A stretch of DNA of 64,000 nucleotides, taken from the NCBI RefSeq assembly GCF_006402735.1, contig NZ_CP017174.1:1553001-1617000 (forward strand), in the 5' to 3' direction. The notes beneath the pieces are model-generated. The model made no database searches. It saw nothing but the letters and a program-made list of their open reading frames with translations, and was not told where the DNA came from. This document shows, piece by piece, positions 52,113 through 61,500 of the stretch. The DNA is from Myxococcus xanthus. GTDB lineage: Bacteria > Myxococcota > Myxococcia > Myxococcales > Myxococcaceae. The position numbers and the translations under genes were made by a program. How positions within the stretch are numbered: position 1 is the first letter of the stretch; each line of letters opens with the position of its first letter.

Positions 52113-53681
52113 ATGCCTTTCCAGCTGACGATCTCCGAGGGTAGAGAAGCCGGTAAGGAGTTCGTCTTCGACCAGGACTCCGTTCTCATCGGCCGTTCGA
52201 CGGATTGCGACGTCGCGCTGTTCGACCCGGGTGTGTCCCGGCGCCACTGCCGCATCTTCCTCGACGGTGATGCCTACGCCGTCGAGGACCAGGGCAGCGC
52301 CAACGGTTCGCTCGTCAACGGCAGTCCGGTGAAGACGCAGGTGCTCGAGGACGGCGACAAGCTGACCCTGGGCCCGGTGACGTTCATCTTCGCCATGCTG
52401 ACGGACGAGCCGGCCACGGGTGAAGAGGAGCTCCCCGCCGGCGCCCAGGAAGGCGATGGCAGCACGCGCATCGTCTCCCTGGATTCCCTGAAGCGGCAGC
52501 GCAACAAGGGCGTCGCGCTGGCCCCGGAGGGGGCCGACCAGGAGGAGCTGAACGAAATCCGCGAGGGCGCCACCCGCTCCAACCTGCAGGCCCTGCGCCC
52601 TGTGTCCCAGGGGCAGAGCGGCTCACGGGCGGCCATCGAGCGCTCGGCGCCAGCGGCACCGCCCGCGAAGCGGCCGTCCAGCTCGCCCCCGCCGGTCCGG
52701 GCTCGTCCGGCGCCAGCAGCCGGGGGCGGTGGTGGCCTGTCCGCGGCGGAGCGCGCGCGCATCCGGCGTGAGTCCCCTGGCGTGGTGTCCAGCGCGAAGC
52801 TCTTCTGGGCGGACGCCAGCCAGGGCGTGCGCACCGGCATCATCGGTGGCGGCGTGGCCATGGTGCTCGCGCTGTTCGGCGTCCTCTACTGGCTGGTGCT
52901 GAGCGGCGAGGACGGCCAGCCGGTGGGCGAGGAGCCCTCGATGCTCAGCGGGCAGCCCATCCGCGACTCGTTCGGCCTGGGGCCGAGCGTGACGTGGGAG
53001 CGCGCGGACATGAAGGTCTTCGAGTGGGAGTACACCGCCGCCACGCGCGCGGTGGTCATCCTCCACTACCAGGCCCGGAGCATCTCCAAGGACGAGGTCG
53101 TGGTGAGCGTCAACGGCGTGGACGTGGGCAAGGTGCCGCCCGACACGCTGGCCAGCCAGGACCGCTCCATCGAACTGATGATTCCGGCCCAGCACCTGAA
53201 GAAGGGCGAGCCCAACCGCATCATCTTCGACAACGTGAAGAATCCGCCGGGCGAAGACCCGTGGGTCATCTGGAACATCTGGGTGGAGCGCGCGCTGCTG
53301 CCGGACCTGCTGCCCGAGGAGCTGGTGCGCGAGGCCACCGAGTACCACAAGCGGGGCTTGAAGCACTTCCAGACGCCGGACATCGGCGCTCGCAACCGCT
53401 ACGAGGCCTGGAAGTCCTTCCGCGTGTCGTGGCTGATGCTGGAGGCCCACCCGGAGCCGAAGCCGGACCTCTATTACGACGCCCAGGAGCGCATGAAGGC
53501 GGCGCAGCAGGAACTGGACCGCACCTGCTCCAAGCTGCTCCTGGAGGTGGAGGGCTACTACAACCAAGGCAACTACAAGAGCGCCTCCGCCACCCTGGAC
53601 CACGTGAAGGAGTACTTCCCGGAGTTCGACCAGCCGTGCGCCACCCGCGCGGACGCCAAGCGCGCGGAGTACGGCCTCTAG
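52113..53681 (+). CDS. FHA-domain membrane protein
   Basis: 522 aa. N-terminal FHA domain at about 5-95 (SVLIGRSTDCDVALFD, SRRHCRIFLD, SANGSLVNG) for phosphothreonine binding, a disordered Pro/Ala linker, one TM segment at about 244-266 (GGGVAMVLALFGVLYWLVLSG), and an extracytoplasmic region of about 250 residues with a beta domain (FEWEYTAATRAVVILHYQAR, DEVVVSVNGVDVG, ANRIIFDNVKNP-like) and C-terminal helices. It could relay Ser/Thr kinase signalling across the inner membrane. It follows the WYL pair by 6 nt and no ribosome-binding site is visible, suggesting coupled translation. Confidence 0.85.
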   Translation: MPFQLTISEGREAGKEFVFDQDSVLIGRSTDCDVALFDPGVSRRHCRIFLDGDAYAVEDQGSANGSLVNGSPVKTQVLEDGDKLTLGPVTFIFAMLTDEPATGEEELPAGAQEGDGSTRIVSLDSLKRQRNKGVALAPEGADQEELNEIREGATRSNLQALRPVSQGQSGSRAAIERSAPAAPPAKRPSSSPPPVRARPAPAAGGGGGLSAAERARIRRESPGVVSSAKLFWADASQGVRTGIIGGGVAMVLALFGVLYWLVLSGEDGQPVGEEPSMLSGQPIRDSFGLGPSVTWERADMKVFEWEYTAATRAVVILHYQARSISKDEVVVSVNGVDVGKVPPDTLASQDRSIELMIPAQHLKKGEPNRIIFDNVKNPPGEDPWVIWNIWVERALLPDLLPEELVREATEYHKRGLKHFQTPDIGARNRYEAWKSFRVSWLMLEAHPEPKPDLYYDAQERMKAAQQELDRTCSKLLLEVEGYYNQGNYKSASATLDHVKEYFPEFDQPCATRADAKRAEYGL

Positions 53682-53697
53682 GCCGCGCCACGGCTTT

Positions 53698-53746
53698 CCG
53701 GTGTCCGTGAAGTCGCGGGCTTGTCCCGTCGGTTTCCGGACACCGG
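53698..53746 (+). terminator. Putative hairpin after the FHA/WYL operon
   Basis: ccggtgtccg (53698-53707) is the exact complement of cggacaccgg (53737-53746); the 29-nt loop includes a smaller cggg/cccg stem. It begins 16 nt after the FHA gene stop and separates that operon from the phospholipase D-type gene at 53820. Confidence 0.5.
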
Positions 53747-53819
53747 TTGGCACGGGAAGACAGGCTGCGAAGCGGCTCGGGTTGCCGGGTCGCGCGGGCA
53801 TCCGCACCGTTGGGAGGCC

Positions 53820-55082
53820 ATGCGTGACCAGGAGGCGTTGACCGAGCAGTCGGGTGAAGCGGACACGGGCGCGCCGCGGCGTGCGCCCACGCCCCCGGGG
53901 CCCGTGCCGGAGCATGAGCCGGTGTGGAGCCCCAACGTCTCCGGGCTGCTCCTGTCGCGCTACTACCTGCCGCGCCGCCACGCGGTGGTGCAGGGCAACG
54001 CCTGCCAGCTGCTGCGCGACGGCGTGGAGGCCTACCCGGCGATGCTGGAGGCCATCCGCGGGGCGCGGCGTTATGTCCGCCTGGAGACGTACATGTTCGT
54101 CTCCGACGCCGTCGGCGAACTGTTCGGCGAGGCGCTGGCGGAGGCGGCCGAGCGCGGCGTGCACGTGAAGGTGCTGTACGACGCGGTGGGCTCCTGGACG
54201 AGCCGCCGGAGCTTCTTCGCCGGGCTGCGCGCGCGGGGCGTGGACATCCGCGCCTTCAAGCCCTTCAGCCTGTCACGCGGGCTGCGGCACCTGCTGCGGA
54301 GGGACCACCGCAAGATTCTGGTGGTGGACGGTGAGGTGGCCTTCACCGGCGGGGTGAACATCTCCGCCCACTGGGCACCCGCGGAGATTGGCGCGGCGTG
54401 GCGGGACGACGTGCTGCGCATCGAAGGGCCGGCCGTCCACGAGCTGGAGCGGTGTTTCTCCGCCACGTGGCGGATGATGTTCCAGGGCCGCTTCCACCGG
54501 TTGACCCGGCGGCTGGAGCGCCTGCGCAACCCGCCACCCCGGCGCGGCGCGGTGGGGCTGGCGGTGTTGTCCAGTCGGCGAAGCATCCACCGGTCCTATC
54601 TGCACGCCATCCGCCGGGCCCGGCGCAGCGTGCTGGTGGCCGCCGCCTACTTCATCCCGGACCGGCGCATGGTGATGGCGCTGCGCGAGGCGGCCCGGCG
54701 CGGGGTGGAGGTCCATCTGCTGCTCAACGCTCGCAGTGACCACCCCATCCTGGAGTTCATGGCCCGGGCCTTCTACGAGCGGCTGCTGGGCGCGGGCGTC
54801 CGCATCTTCGAGTGGCAGCGCGGCGTGCTGCACGCCAAGACGGCCGTGGTGGACGGGGTGTGGGGCACCATCGGTTCGTTCAACCTGGAGCGCCTCAGCC
54901 TGGCCTTCAATCACGAGGTGAACGCGGTCTTCGCCGACCCTCGCTTGGGACAGCAACTGGAGGACTCCTTCCGCACCGACTGCGGGGACTGCCGCGAGGT
55001 GACGCTGGCGGAGTTCCGCCGCCGGCCCCTGTGGCAGAAGCTGCTGGAGCGGGCGCTGTCTCTGCTTCGCAAAATCATCTGA
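53820..55082 (+). CDS. Cardiolipin synthase-like phospholipase D-family protein
   Basis: 420 aa from ATG 53820 with gggagg at 53812-53817. Two HKD catalytic motifs are intact: HRKILVVDGEVAFTGG and HAKTAVVDGVWGTIGSFN, arranged as in bacterial cardiolipin synthases, which join two phosphatidylglycerols. SYLHAIRRARRSVLVAAAYFIPD and HEVNAVFADPRLG also fit the family. No N-terminal TM pair is seen, unlike E. coli ClsA, so it is closer to the ClsB or soluble/peripheral type. The 168-nt gap to aconitase shows nothing notable. Confidence 0.88.
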   Translation: MRDQEALTEQSGEADTGAPRRAPTPPGPVPEHEPVWSPNVSGLLLSRYYLPRRHAVVQGNACQLLRDGVEAYPAMLEAIRGARRYVRLETYMFVSDAVGELFGEALAEAAERGVHVKVLYDAVGSWTSRRSFFAGLRARGVDIRAFKPFSLSRGLRHLLRRDHRKILVVDGEVAFTGGVNISAHWAPAEIGAAWRDDVLRIEGPAVHELERCFSATWRMMFQGRFHRLTRRLERLRNPPPRRGAVGLAVLSSRRSIHRSYLHAIRRARRSVLVAAAYFIPDRRMVMALREAARRGVEVHLLLNARSDHPILEFMARAFYERLLGAGVRIFEWQRGVLHAKTAVVDGVWGTIGSFNLERLSLAFNHEVNAVFADPRLGQQLEDSFRTDCGDCREVTLAEFRRRPLWQKLLERALSLLRKII

Positions 55083-55250
55083 GCCAGGCCCTGCCCACCC
55101 CTCAGCGGGGCGCATGGTTCCGATGAGCGGGGCTGCACACCCGCGGCTCGAAGCGTCCGGCCCTCAATGCCCTCGCAGGAACCCTTTGCAACGCGTCAAA
55201 GGGGGGCCTAGAAGTTCCCGCATCCCGCGCAAGGAAGGACGGCAACATAC

Positions 55251-57983
55251 ATGACCGACAGTTTCGGCACGAAGTCCCAGCTCAAGGTGGGCTCCGCCAC
55301 CTATGACCTCTTCAGCCTGGGCAAGCTGGCCAAATCCCACCCGGCGGTGAACCGCCTGCCGTTCTCGCTGAAGGTCCTGCTGGAGAACCTGCTGCGGCAC
55401 GAGGATGGCCGCGTGGTGAAGCGCGAGCACGTGGAGAAGATGCTGGCCTGGGACCCCAAGGCCACCCCGGACGTGGAGATCTCCTTCCACCCCGCTCGCG
55501 TGCTGCTCCAGGACTTCACGGGCGTGCCCGCGGTGGTGGACCTGGCGGCCATGCGTGAGGCGCTGGCCTCCATGGGCGGCAACCCGGACAAGATCAACCC
55601 GCGCAACCCGGCCGACCTGGTCATCGACCACTCGGTGCAGATTGACTCCTTCGCGACGTCCGCCGCGTTCAAGGAGAACGCCGAGCTGGAGTTCGAGCGC
55701 AACCGTGAGCGGTACGCGTTCCTCCGCTGGGGCCAGAGCGCGTTCAAGGGCTTTGGCGTGGTTCCGCCGGACATCGGCATCTGCCACCAGGTCAACCTGG
55801 AGTTCCTGGCGCACGTGACGTTCCGCCAGGGCAGCACCGTGTACCCGGACACGCTGGTGGGCACCGACAGCCACACCACGATGATCAACGGCCTGGGCGT
55901 GGTGGGCTGGGGCGTGGGCGGCATCGAGGCCGAGGCCGCGCTGCTGGGCCAGCCGATTACGATGCTGATTCCGCAGGTGGTGGGCTTCAAGCTCTCCGGC
56001 AAGCTGCCCGCGGGCGCCACCGCCACGGACCTGGTGCTCACTGTCACGCAGATGCTTCGCAAGAAGGGCGTGGTGGGCAAGTTCGTGGAGTTCTACGGCA
56101 GCGGCCTGAAGAACCTGTCCCTGCCGGACCGCGCCACCATCGCGAACATGGCGCCCGAGTACGGCGCCACCATCGGCTTCTTCCCGGTGGACGAGGAGAG
56201 CCTCAACTACCTGCGCTTCACCGGCCGTCCGGACGACCTGGTGGCCCTCACCGAGGCCTACGCCAAGGAGCAGGGCCTGTGGCGGCGTGACGACGCCGAG
56301 GACCCCCTCTTCAGCGACACGCTGGAGCTGGACCTGTCCACCGTGGTGCCCAGCCTCGCCGGCCCCAAGCGCCCGCAGGACCGCGTGCCCCTCAAGGACA
56401 TGAAGTCCGGCTACGAGAAGTCGCTGGTGGAGATGCTGTCGGCCGGCAAGAGCAAGGGCGAGGACGAGGAGGGTGGCAAGGGCAAGGCCGCCGCCGCCGC
56501 CGCGGTGCCTCCCGAGCGCCTGGCGCAGACCGTCACCGTGAAGAACGGCCGCCAGAGCTACCAGATGGGCCACGGCGCGGTGGTGATTGCGTCGATTACG
56601 TCCTGCACCAACACCTCCAACCCGGCGGTGCTGGTGGGCGCGGGCATCCTGGCGAAGAAGGCCGTGGAGCGCGGCCTCAACCCGAAGCCGTGGGTGAAGA
56701 CGTCCCTGGCCCCGGGCAGCCGCGTGGTCAGCGAGTACCTGCGCGACGCCGGCCTGCTGCCGTACCTGGAGGCGGTGGGCTTCCACATCGTGGGCTACGG
56801 CTGCACCACGTGCATCGGCAACTCCGGTCCGCTGACGGAGCCCGTGGCCAACGCCGTCACCGAGGGGGACCTCGTCGTCGCCGCGGTGTTGTCCGGCAAC
56901 CGCAACTTCGAAGGCCGCATCAACCCGCACGTGCGCATGAACTACCTGGCCAGCCCGCCGCTGGTGGTGGCCTACGCGCTGGCTGGCGAAGTGGGCATGG
57001 ACCTGGACAACGAGCCGCTGGGCACCGACCCCAACGGCCGTCCTGTGTTCCTCAAGGACATCTGGCCCACCAACGAGGAGATTCAGGAGGTCATCCGCAC
57101 CTCCGTGAAGCCGGAGCAGTTCCGCAGCCAGTACGCCAACGCCATGGAGGGCGACGCGCTCTGGCAGCAGCTGCCGGTGGGCAAGGGCTCCACGTTCCAG
57201 TGGGACGACACGTCCACCTACGTGCGCAAGCCGCCCTTCTTCGAGAACCTGCCGAAGGAGCCCAAGGCGACGCAGGACATCCATGGCGCGCACGTGATGG
57301 CGCTGCTGGGTGACTCCGTCACCACGGACCACATCTCCCCCGCGGGCAACATCGCCAAGACGAGCCCGGCGGCCAAGTACCTCATGGCCAACGGCGTGGA
57401 GCCCAAGGACTTCAACTCCTACGGCGCGCGCCGCGGCAACCACGAGGTGATGGTGCGCGGCACCTTCGCCAACATCCGCCTGAAGAACCTGCTGGTTCCG
57501 GGCGTGGAGGGCGGCGTCACCGTCCACATCCCCACGCGCGAGCGGATGAGCATCTACGACGCGTCCATGAAGTACCAGGCGGAGGGCACGCCGCTGGTGG
57601 TGCTGGCGGGCGCGGAGTACGGCACCGGCTCCAGCCGTGACTGGGCGGCCAAGGGAACCATGCTGCTGGGCGTGAAGGCCGTCATCGCCAAGAGCTTCGA
57701 GCGCATCCACCGCTCCAACCTGGTGGGCATGGGCGTGCTGCCGCTCCAGTTCGAGGCGGGCCAGGACGCGCAGTCGCTGGGCCTCACCGGTCACGAGAAG
57801 TTCGACATCACCGGCGTGGCGCAGGACCTGGCGCCGCAGAAGAAGCTCACCGTGAAGGCCACGGGTGAGAGTGGTACCAAGGAGTTCACGGTGGTGTGCC
57901 GCATCGACACGCCGAACGAGCTCGACTACTACCGCCACGGCGGCATCCTGCAGTACGTGCTCCGCCAACTGGCCAAGGCCTAG
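55251..57983 (+). CDS. acnA: Aconitate hydratase A
   Basis: 910 aa, the standard AcnA/IRP length. It isomerises citrate to isocitrate in the TCA cycle through a [4Fe-4S] cluster. Cluster ligands are visible: Cys452 in SCTNTSNP, and Cys518 and Cys521 in [13 protein letters not shown]. Other signatures are [21 protein letters not shown] and the swivelling-domain [14 protein letters not shown] short charged/Ala-rich insertion around residues 397-422 ([19 protein letters not shown]) lies in a linker and is probably harmless. The aaggaagg about 16 nt upstream is a rather distant ribosome-binding site. The gene is followed by a perfect 12-bp hairpin. Confidence 0.98.
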   Translation: MTDSFGTKSQLKVGSATYDLFSLGKLAKSHPAVNRLPFSLKVLLENLLRHEDGRVVKREHVEKMLAWDPKATPDVEISFHPARVLLQDFTGVPAVVDLAAMREALASMGGNPDKINPRNPADLVIDHSVQIDSFATSAAFKENAELEFERNRERYAFLRWGQSAFKGFGVVPPDIGICHQVNLEFLAHVTFRQGSTVYPDTLVGTDSHTTMINGLGVVGWGVGGIEAEAALLGQPITMLIPQVVGFKLSGKLPAGATATDLVLTVTQMLRKKGVVGKFVEFYGSGLKNLSLPDRATIANMAPEYGATIGFFPVDEESLNYLRFTGRPDDLVALTEAYAKEQGLWRRDDAEDPLFSDTLELDLSTVVPSLAGPKRPQDRVPLKDMKSGYEKSLVEMLSAGKSKGEDEEGGKGKAAAAAAVPPERLAQTVTVKNGRQSYQMGHGAVVIASITSCTNTSNPAVLVGAGILAKKAVERGLNPKPWVKTSLAPGSRVVSEYLRDAGLLPYLEAVGFHIVGYGCTTCIGNSGPLTEPVANAVTEGDLVVAAVLSGNRNFEGRINPHVRMNYLASPPLVVAYALAGEVGMDLDNEPLGTDPNGRPVFLKDIWPTNEEIQEVIRTSVKPEQFRSQYANAMEGDALWQQLPVGKGSTFQWDDTSTYVRKPPFFENLPKEPKATQDIHGAHVMALLGDSVTTDHISPAGNIAKTSPAAKYLMANGVEPKDFNSYGARRGNHEVMVRGTFANIRLKNLLVPGVEGGVTVHIPTRERMSIYDASMKYQAEGTPLVVLAGAEYGTGSSRDWAAKGTMLLGVKAVIAKSFERIHRSNLVGMGVLPLQFEAGQDAQSLGLTGHEKFDITGVAQDLAPQKKLTVKATGESGTKEFTVVCRIDTPNELDYYRHGGILQYVLRQLAKA

Positions 57984-58037
57984 CGCGGAGTTGAAGGAAC
58001 CGGCGCCCTGCTTTCCTCGGCGGGCGCTGGTAGCACT

Positions 58038-58073
58038 ACGGCCCGGAGTCGCCCCTGTGGCACTCCGGGCCGT
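58038..58073. terminator. Perfect 12-bp hairpin between convergent acnA and HD genes
   Basis: acggcccggagt (58038-58049) and actccgggccgt (58062-58073) are exact complements with a 12-nt loop. It lies 54 nt after acnA and 9 nt before the end of the convergent HD gene, so it can end both transcripts. On the plus strand it is followed by a T-containing stretch (cgtgtcttct). Confidence 0.65.
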
Positions 58074-58081
58074 CGTGTCTT

Positions 58082-58504
58082 CTAGGGCTCGCGCAGGCGG
58101 GCCCAGGCGGCGCGGTAGCGGGCCAGGCGCTCGGCGTCCTTGGGCGTCACCGCGGCCAGCCGCCGCACGTCCATGTTGTCCTCCAGGTCCGCCAGCTTCA
58201 CGCGGCGGGCGAGCGCCAGCGGGCGCAGCCGTTCGATGAAGGCCTCGTACGTCTCGTCCTGGCGGCGGGTGAGGGCGTCCAGCGCGCCCAGGACGTTTTC
58301 CGGGTAGCCCAGCTCGCGCAGGCGCTCGAGCGTGTAGGGCGTGTCCTCCACCACGTCGTGGAGGATGGCCACGGTGCGCTCTTCGTCCGTGTCCAGCCGC
58401 ATCATCACCCGCAGCGGGTGGAGGATGTACGTCTGGCCAGCCTTGTCTCGCTGGCCGTGATGCGCGGCCACCGCGAGCGCGATGGCGTCTTCGAGTGCGG
58501 GCAT
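58082..58504 (-). CDS. HD-domain (p)ppGpp hydrolase-like protein (SpoT/MESH1 type)
   Basis: 140 aa. A stand-alone HD phosphohydrolase domain: AVAAHHGQRDKAGQTYILHPLRV carries the first metal-ligand histidine region and the conserved YxxHP, and AILHDVVEDTPYT the HD motif, with VKLADLEDNMDV matching the later Lys/Asp-Asn segment of RelA/SpoT hydrolase domains. No synthetase, TGS or ACT domain. It probably hydrolyses (p)ppGpp or a related nucleotide; actual substrate untested. It lies downstream of a terminator that ends the pilus operon, so it needs its own promoter in the 61-nt gap. Confidence 0.85.
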   Translation of the reverse strand: MPALEDAIALAVAAHHGQRDKAGQTYILHPLRVMMRLDTDEERTVAILHDVVEDTPYTLERLRELGYPENVLGALDALTRRQDETYEAFIERLRPLALARRVKLADLEDNMDVRRLAAVTPKDAERLARYRAAWARLREP

Positions 58505-58524
58505 GCCCGTCTTCTAACGCCAGA

Positions 58525-58552
58525 CGCCCTCCCCAGGCGAGCGGGGAGGGCG
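58525..58552 (-). terminator. Hairpin terminator of the PilY1 operon
   Basis: cgccctcccc (58525-58534) and ggggagggcg (58543-58552) form a perfect 10-bp stem with an 8-nt loop, starting 14 nt past the PilY1 stop on the minus strand and ending 20 nt before the HD gene start. Confidence 0.6.
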
Positions 58553-58565
58553 GGCCTTCACGTCA

Positions 58566-61500
58566 TCACGGCAGGCAGCTGGCCGCGTTCTCGTGGCGGC
58601 AGGCGTGCTGCTCCTGGGTGAGGGGCAGCTCGTACACGTTCTGGAGCACCTCGCTGTTCTCCGATACGTCCACCGAGGTGGCCTGGCGCTGTCCGGGCTC
58701 CTGCATGATGGCGCTGTATTTCACGCTGCCCGTGGGCGAAATCATCACCGCGGTGGCGGGCTCGGGCGGCGGCGACAGCACCGCGCGCTCCTGGTAGCGC
58801 GCGTTCTCGAAGGACGCGGCGCAGTTGGGCAGGCCGCTGAGGAAGTCCGCCTGGTAGAAGCGGGCCCGGGCGGCGGTGCTGCTGCACACCTCGCCGTCCT
58901 GCGACGGGTAGATGACGTTCCACAGCGTGCAGCTGGCCACCGTGGCCGCGCCGCCCGCCGTCTTGTGGGTGTGGTTGTCCGTGTACTCCAGCATCCATCC
59001 GTCGCCTTCGGGCAGGGCGCCCGTCGCGGAGCAGGCACCGGACGCGTCGCAGGTGATGTTCGTCACGTCCACCAGGTCGCCGCTGGTGTCGTTGTCGCTG
59101 GTGCGGTCGCTCAGGCGTTCCGCGTCGAACTGGCTCGCCGTCATGGGGCCCTCCGCGGAAACAGCGGTGGCATCCTCGGCGAACGTCTTTCCGGCCACGC
59201 CGTACACGCGCACGCCGTAGAAGCGATTCTTCCCAATGGCGTTGACGGTGCGGGTTAGCTCCAGGTCCGCGAAGTTGGGTGCCACGTTGCTCACGTCGAG
59301 GCAGCGGAAGTTGCCCGCGGCGTCCTTGCCGCACTCCACGCGCGCGGGGCTCATGGAGGTGTAGTCCTGGGGCGCTCCCGGGCAGGAGCGGGCCTCGTGC
59401 CGGGTGAACCGGGCCGACACCACCGTCTGGCCCGGGTTGCCACAGGCGGGCTGCGAGGCCGTCCCACGCGTCAGCGTGGACTGTGCCAGTCCCCGCTGCG
59501 TCCACTGGTGCCGCGACTGGGTGATGTTCTCGCCGATGCGGTCCACGCGGTAGTCCACCTCCACGTTGCCGCACCCGTAGCGCGCGCAGGCCTGCGGGTT
59601 GTCGAAGCGGCAGATGCCGGCCTGGTCATCCAGCAGCGCGTAGCGGTCACCCGTGCCGACGAGCGCGCGCATGGCGCCCGTGCCCGGCTGGATGCCAATG
59701 GAGGGCACGTAATAGAAGGGCCACGTGCGCGTGAGGCTGTCGCCCTGGCCGCCCGACGGCCCCACGGCGTCCCGGTCCATCTGGAAGGCGCGCGCGGCGC
59801 TCCAGTTGCGGATGAGTCGGGTGCTCGGGTCCAGCGCACCGGGCACGGACATGCGCGCCACCCACAGCTGGCCGCGCATGTCACCGAAGACGGCCGTGTC
59901 GAAGAAGCCGTCCTGCTGCACGTTGCCGGCTACGCCGTAGTCCACCAGCGCCACGGGCGCCGCCACGCTGTGCGTGAGGTGCCGCGCGGGCCCGTGCTGC
60001 TCACCGGTGGCGTTCGGGTCGTATTCGAACTTCCACCACAGGTTGTCGGTGCGGCCATTCACCTCGGGGGACCACGCGTCCACCATGTAGATGCCGCGGC
60101 CCTTCTCCTGGCCGGGGGACCAGCCGCCTGACAGGGCCACCATCCACCGCTCCTGGGTCTCCACGTTGTAGCGGGACACGGGACCCGCCGCGGTGCCTGC
60201 CTCCACCAGCACGGGGCCAATGGGCGGCGGCTTGGGGCTGAGCGAGAAGAGCGTCTTGCCGAAGAGGGCGGCCTCCGGGGAGTCCGGCTGCGGGTACATC
60301 CACTGCATCCGGGGCGCGCCGAAGCGGCCGGTGCCCGAGTCCGCACGCAGCTCCAGCGCCAGGTAGTGCACGCCGCCGCGTCCCTCCGAAATCACCGCCA
60401 TCGTGTGGTACTCGGTGGACTGCTTGATGCCGTCCGGCTGCGAGCCGTCCGAGCCGTCCGCCCACACGTCGCGCACCATGATGTCGCCGTCCACGTAGTA
60501 CTGGTGGCCGCCCGCCATCTCGTGCAGGCGCGACAGCAGGTCGGGCGGGATGAAGGCCCACTCCTCCTCGCCGCTGCTGGGCGAGTACTCAATCATGGGC
60601 AGGCCGCCCTCGCAGTTGTCGTTGCTCGCGGTGCTGTCGCGGAAGGCGTGCAGCATGCCGTCGTTGGCGCCCACCAGCACCAGCTTGTCGCGGCGGCGGT
60701 AGCGGTGCAGGTACGCGTCATACGCGTCCACCTCCACGGTGTTGCCGCAGCGGCTGATGTTCTCCGTGGCGAGCGGCGTGGGCGACACGCCCAGTTGCTG
60801 GCTGTAGAGCGTGCGCGTGCACTGGTTGCTCATGCCCAGGTTGCACAGGAACTTGTCCATGGGCGGGTCCACCAGCACCGGCGCGGAGTGGAAGATGTCG
60901 CCCAACACGGAGCGGCGCACCTCGGTGCGGTTGCCGTTGCCGTCCTCGTCCGCCAGGTCCTGGCCGCGCACGTACTGGATGAGCGTACGCACACAGACGT
61001 CGTCCAACCAGGTCTGCGCCTGCGTCACGCTGCCGAAGCCGGGCACCGCGACGCTCATGGCCGCGGCGGCCTGCTGGGGCGTCAGCCGGAGGCCCGTCAT
61101 CAGCGTGCCCGGGTCGATGTCCAGGGGGCTGAGCGACTGCACCTTCGGGCAGACGGGGGTGCCGAGGATGCCGAAGTAGCTCTTCAGCGCTTCGCGGTTC
61201 TCCACGGTGAACTCGACGGGCGTCGCCGCGTTGTCCGCGGCGGTGAGGCGCCCGTCCTGGTTGCTGTCCGTCACCGTGTAGATCTTCCGGCTGTTCAGCG
61301 CGCGGGCCATCAGCGCGCGGCGCGCCTCCCAGAACTGGTTGGCCGGGGTGCTGCCGCCGTCCTTGACGAAGTTGCCGGATGTGTCCTCGACGACGATGTC
61401 CCCGTCCCGGTCCACGACGAAGATGTCGTCCATGTCGCCGTCGCCGTTCTTGTCGACACCTTCCACGAACTCGTTGAACTGGTTGAAGCGCCACAAGTCT

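Noticed and set aside
55164..57968. 934-aa minus-strand frame opposite aconitase
   Set aside because: Aconitase is unambiguous on the plus strand; the opposite frame is a His/Arg/Val-rich antisense artefact.
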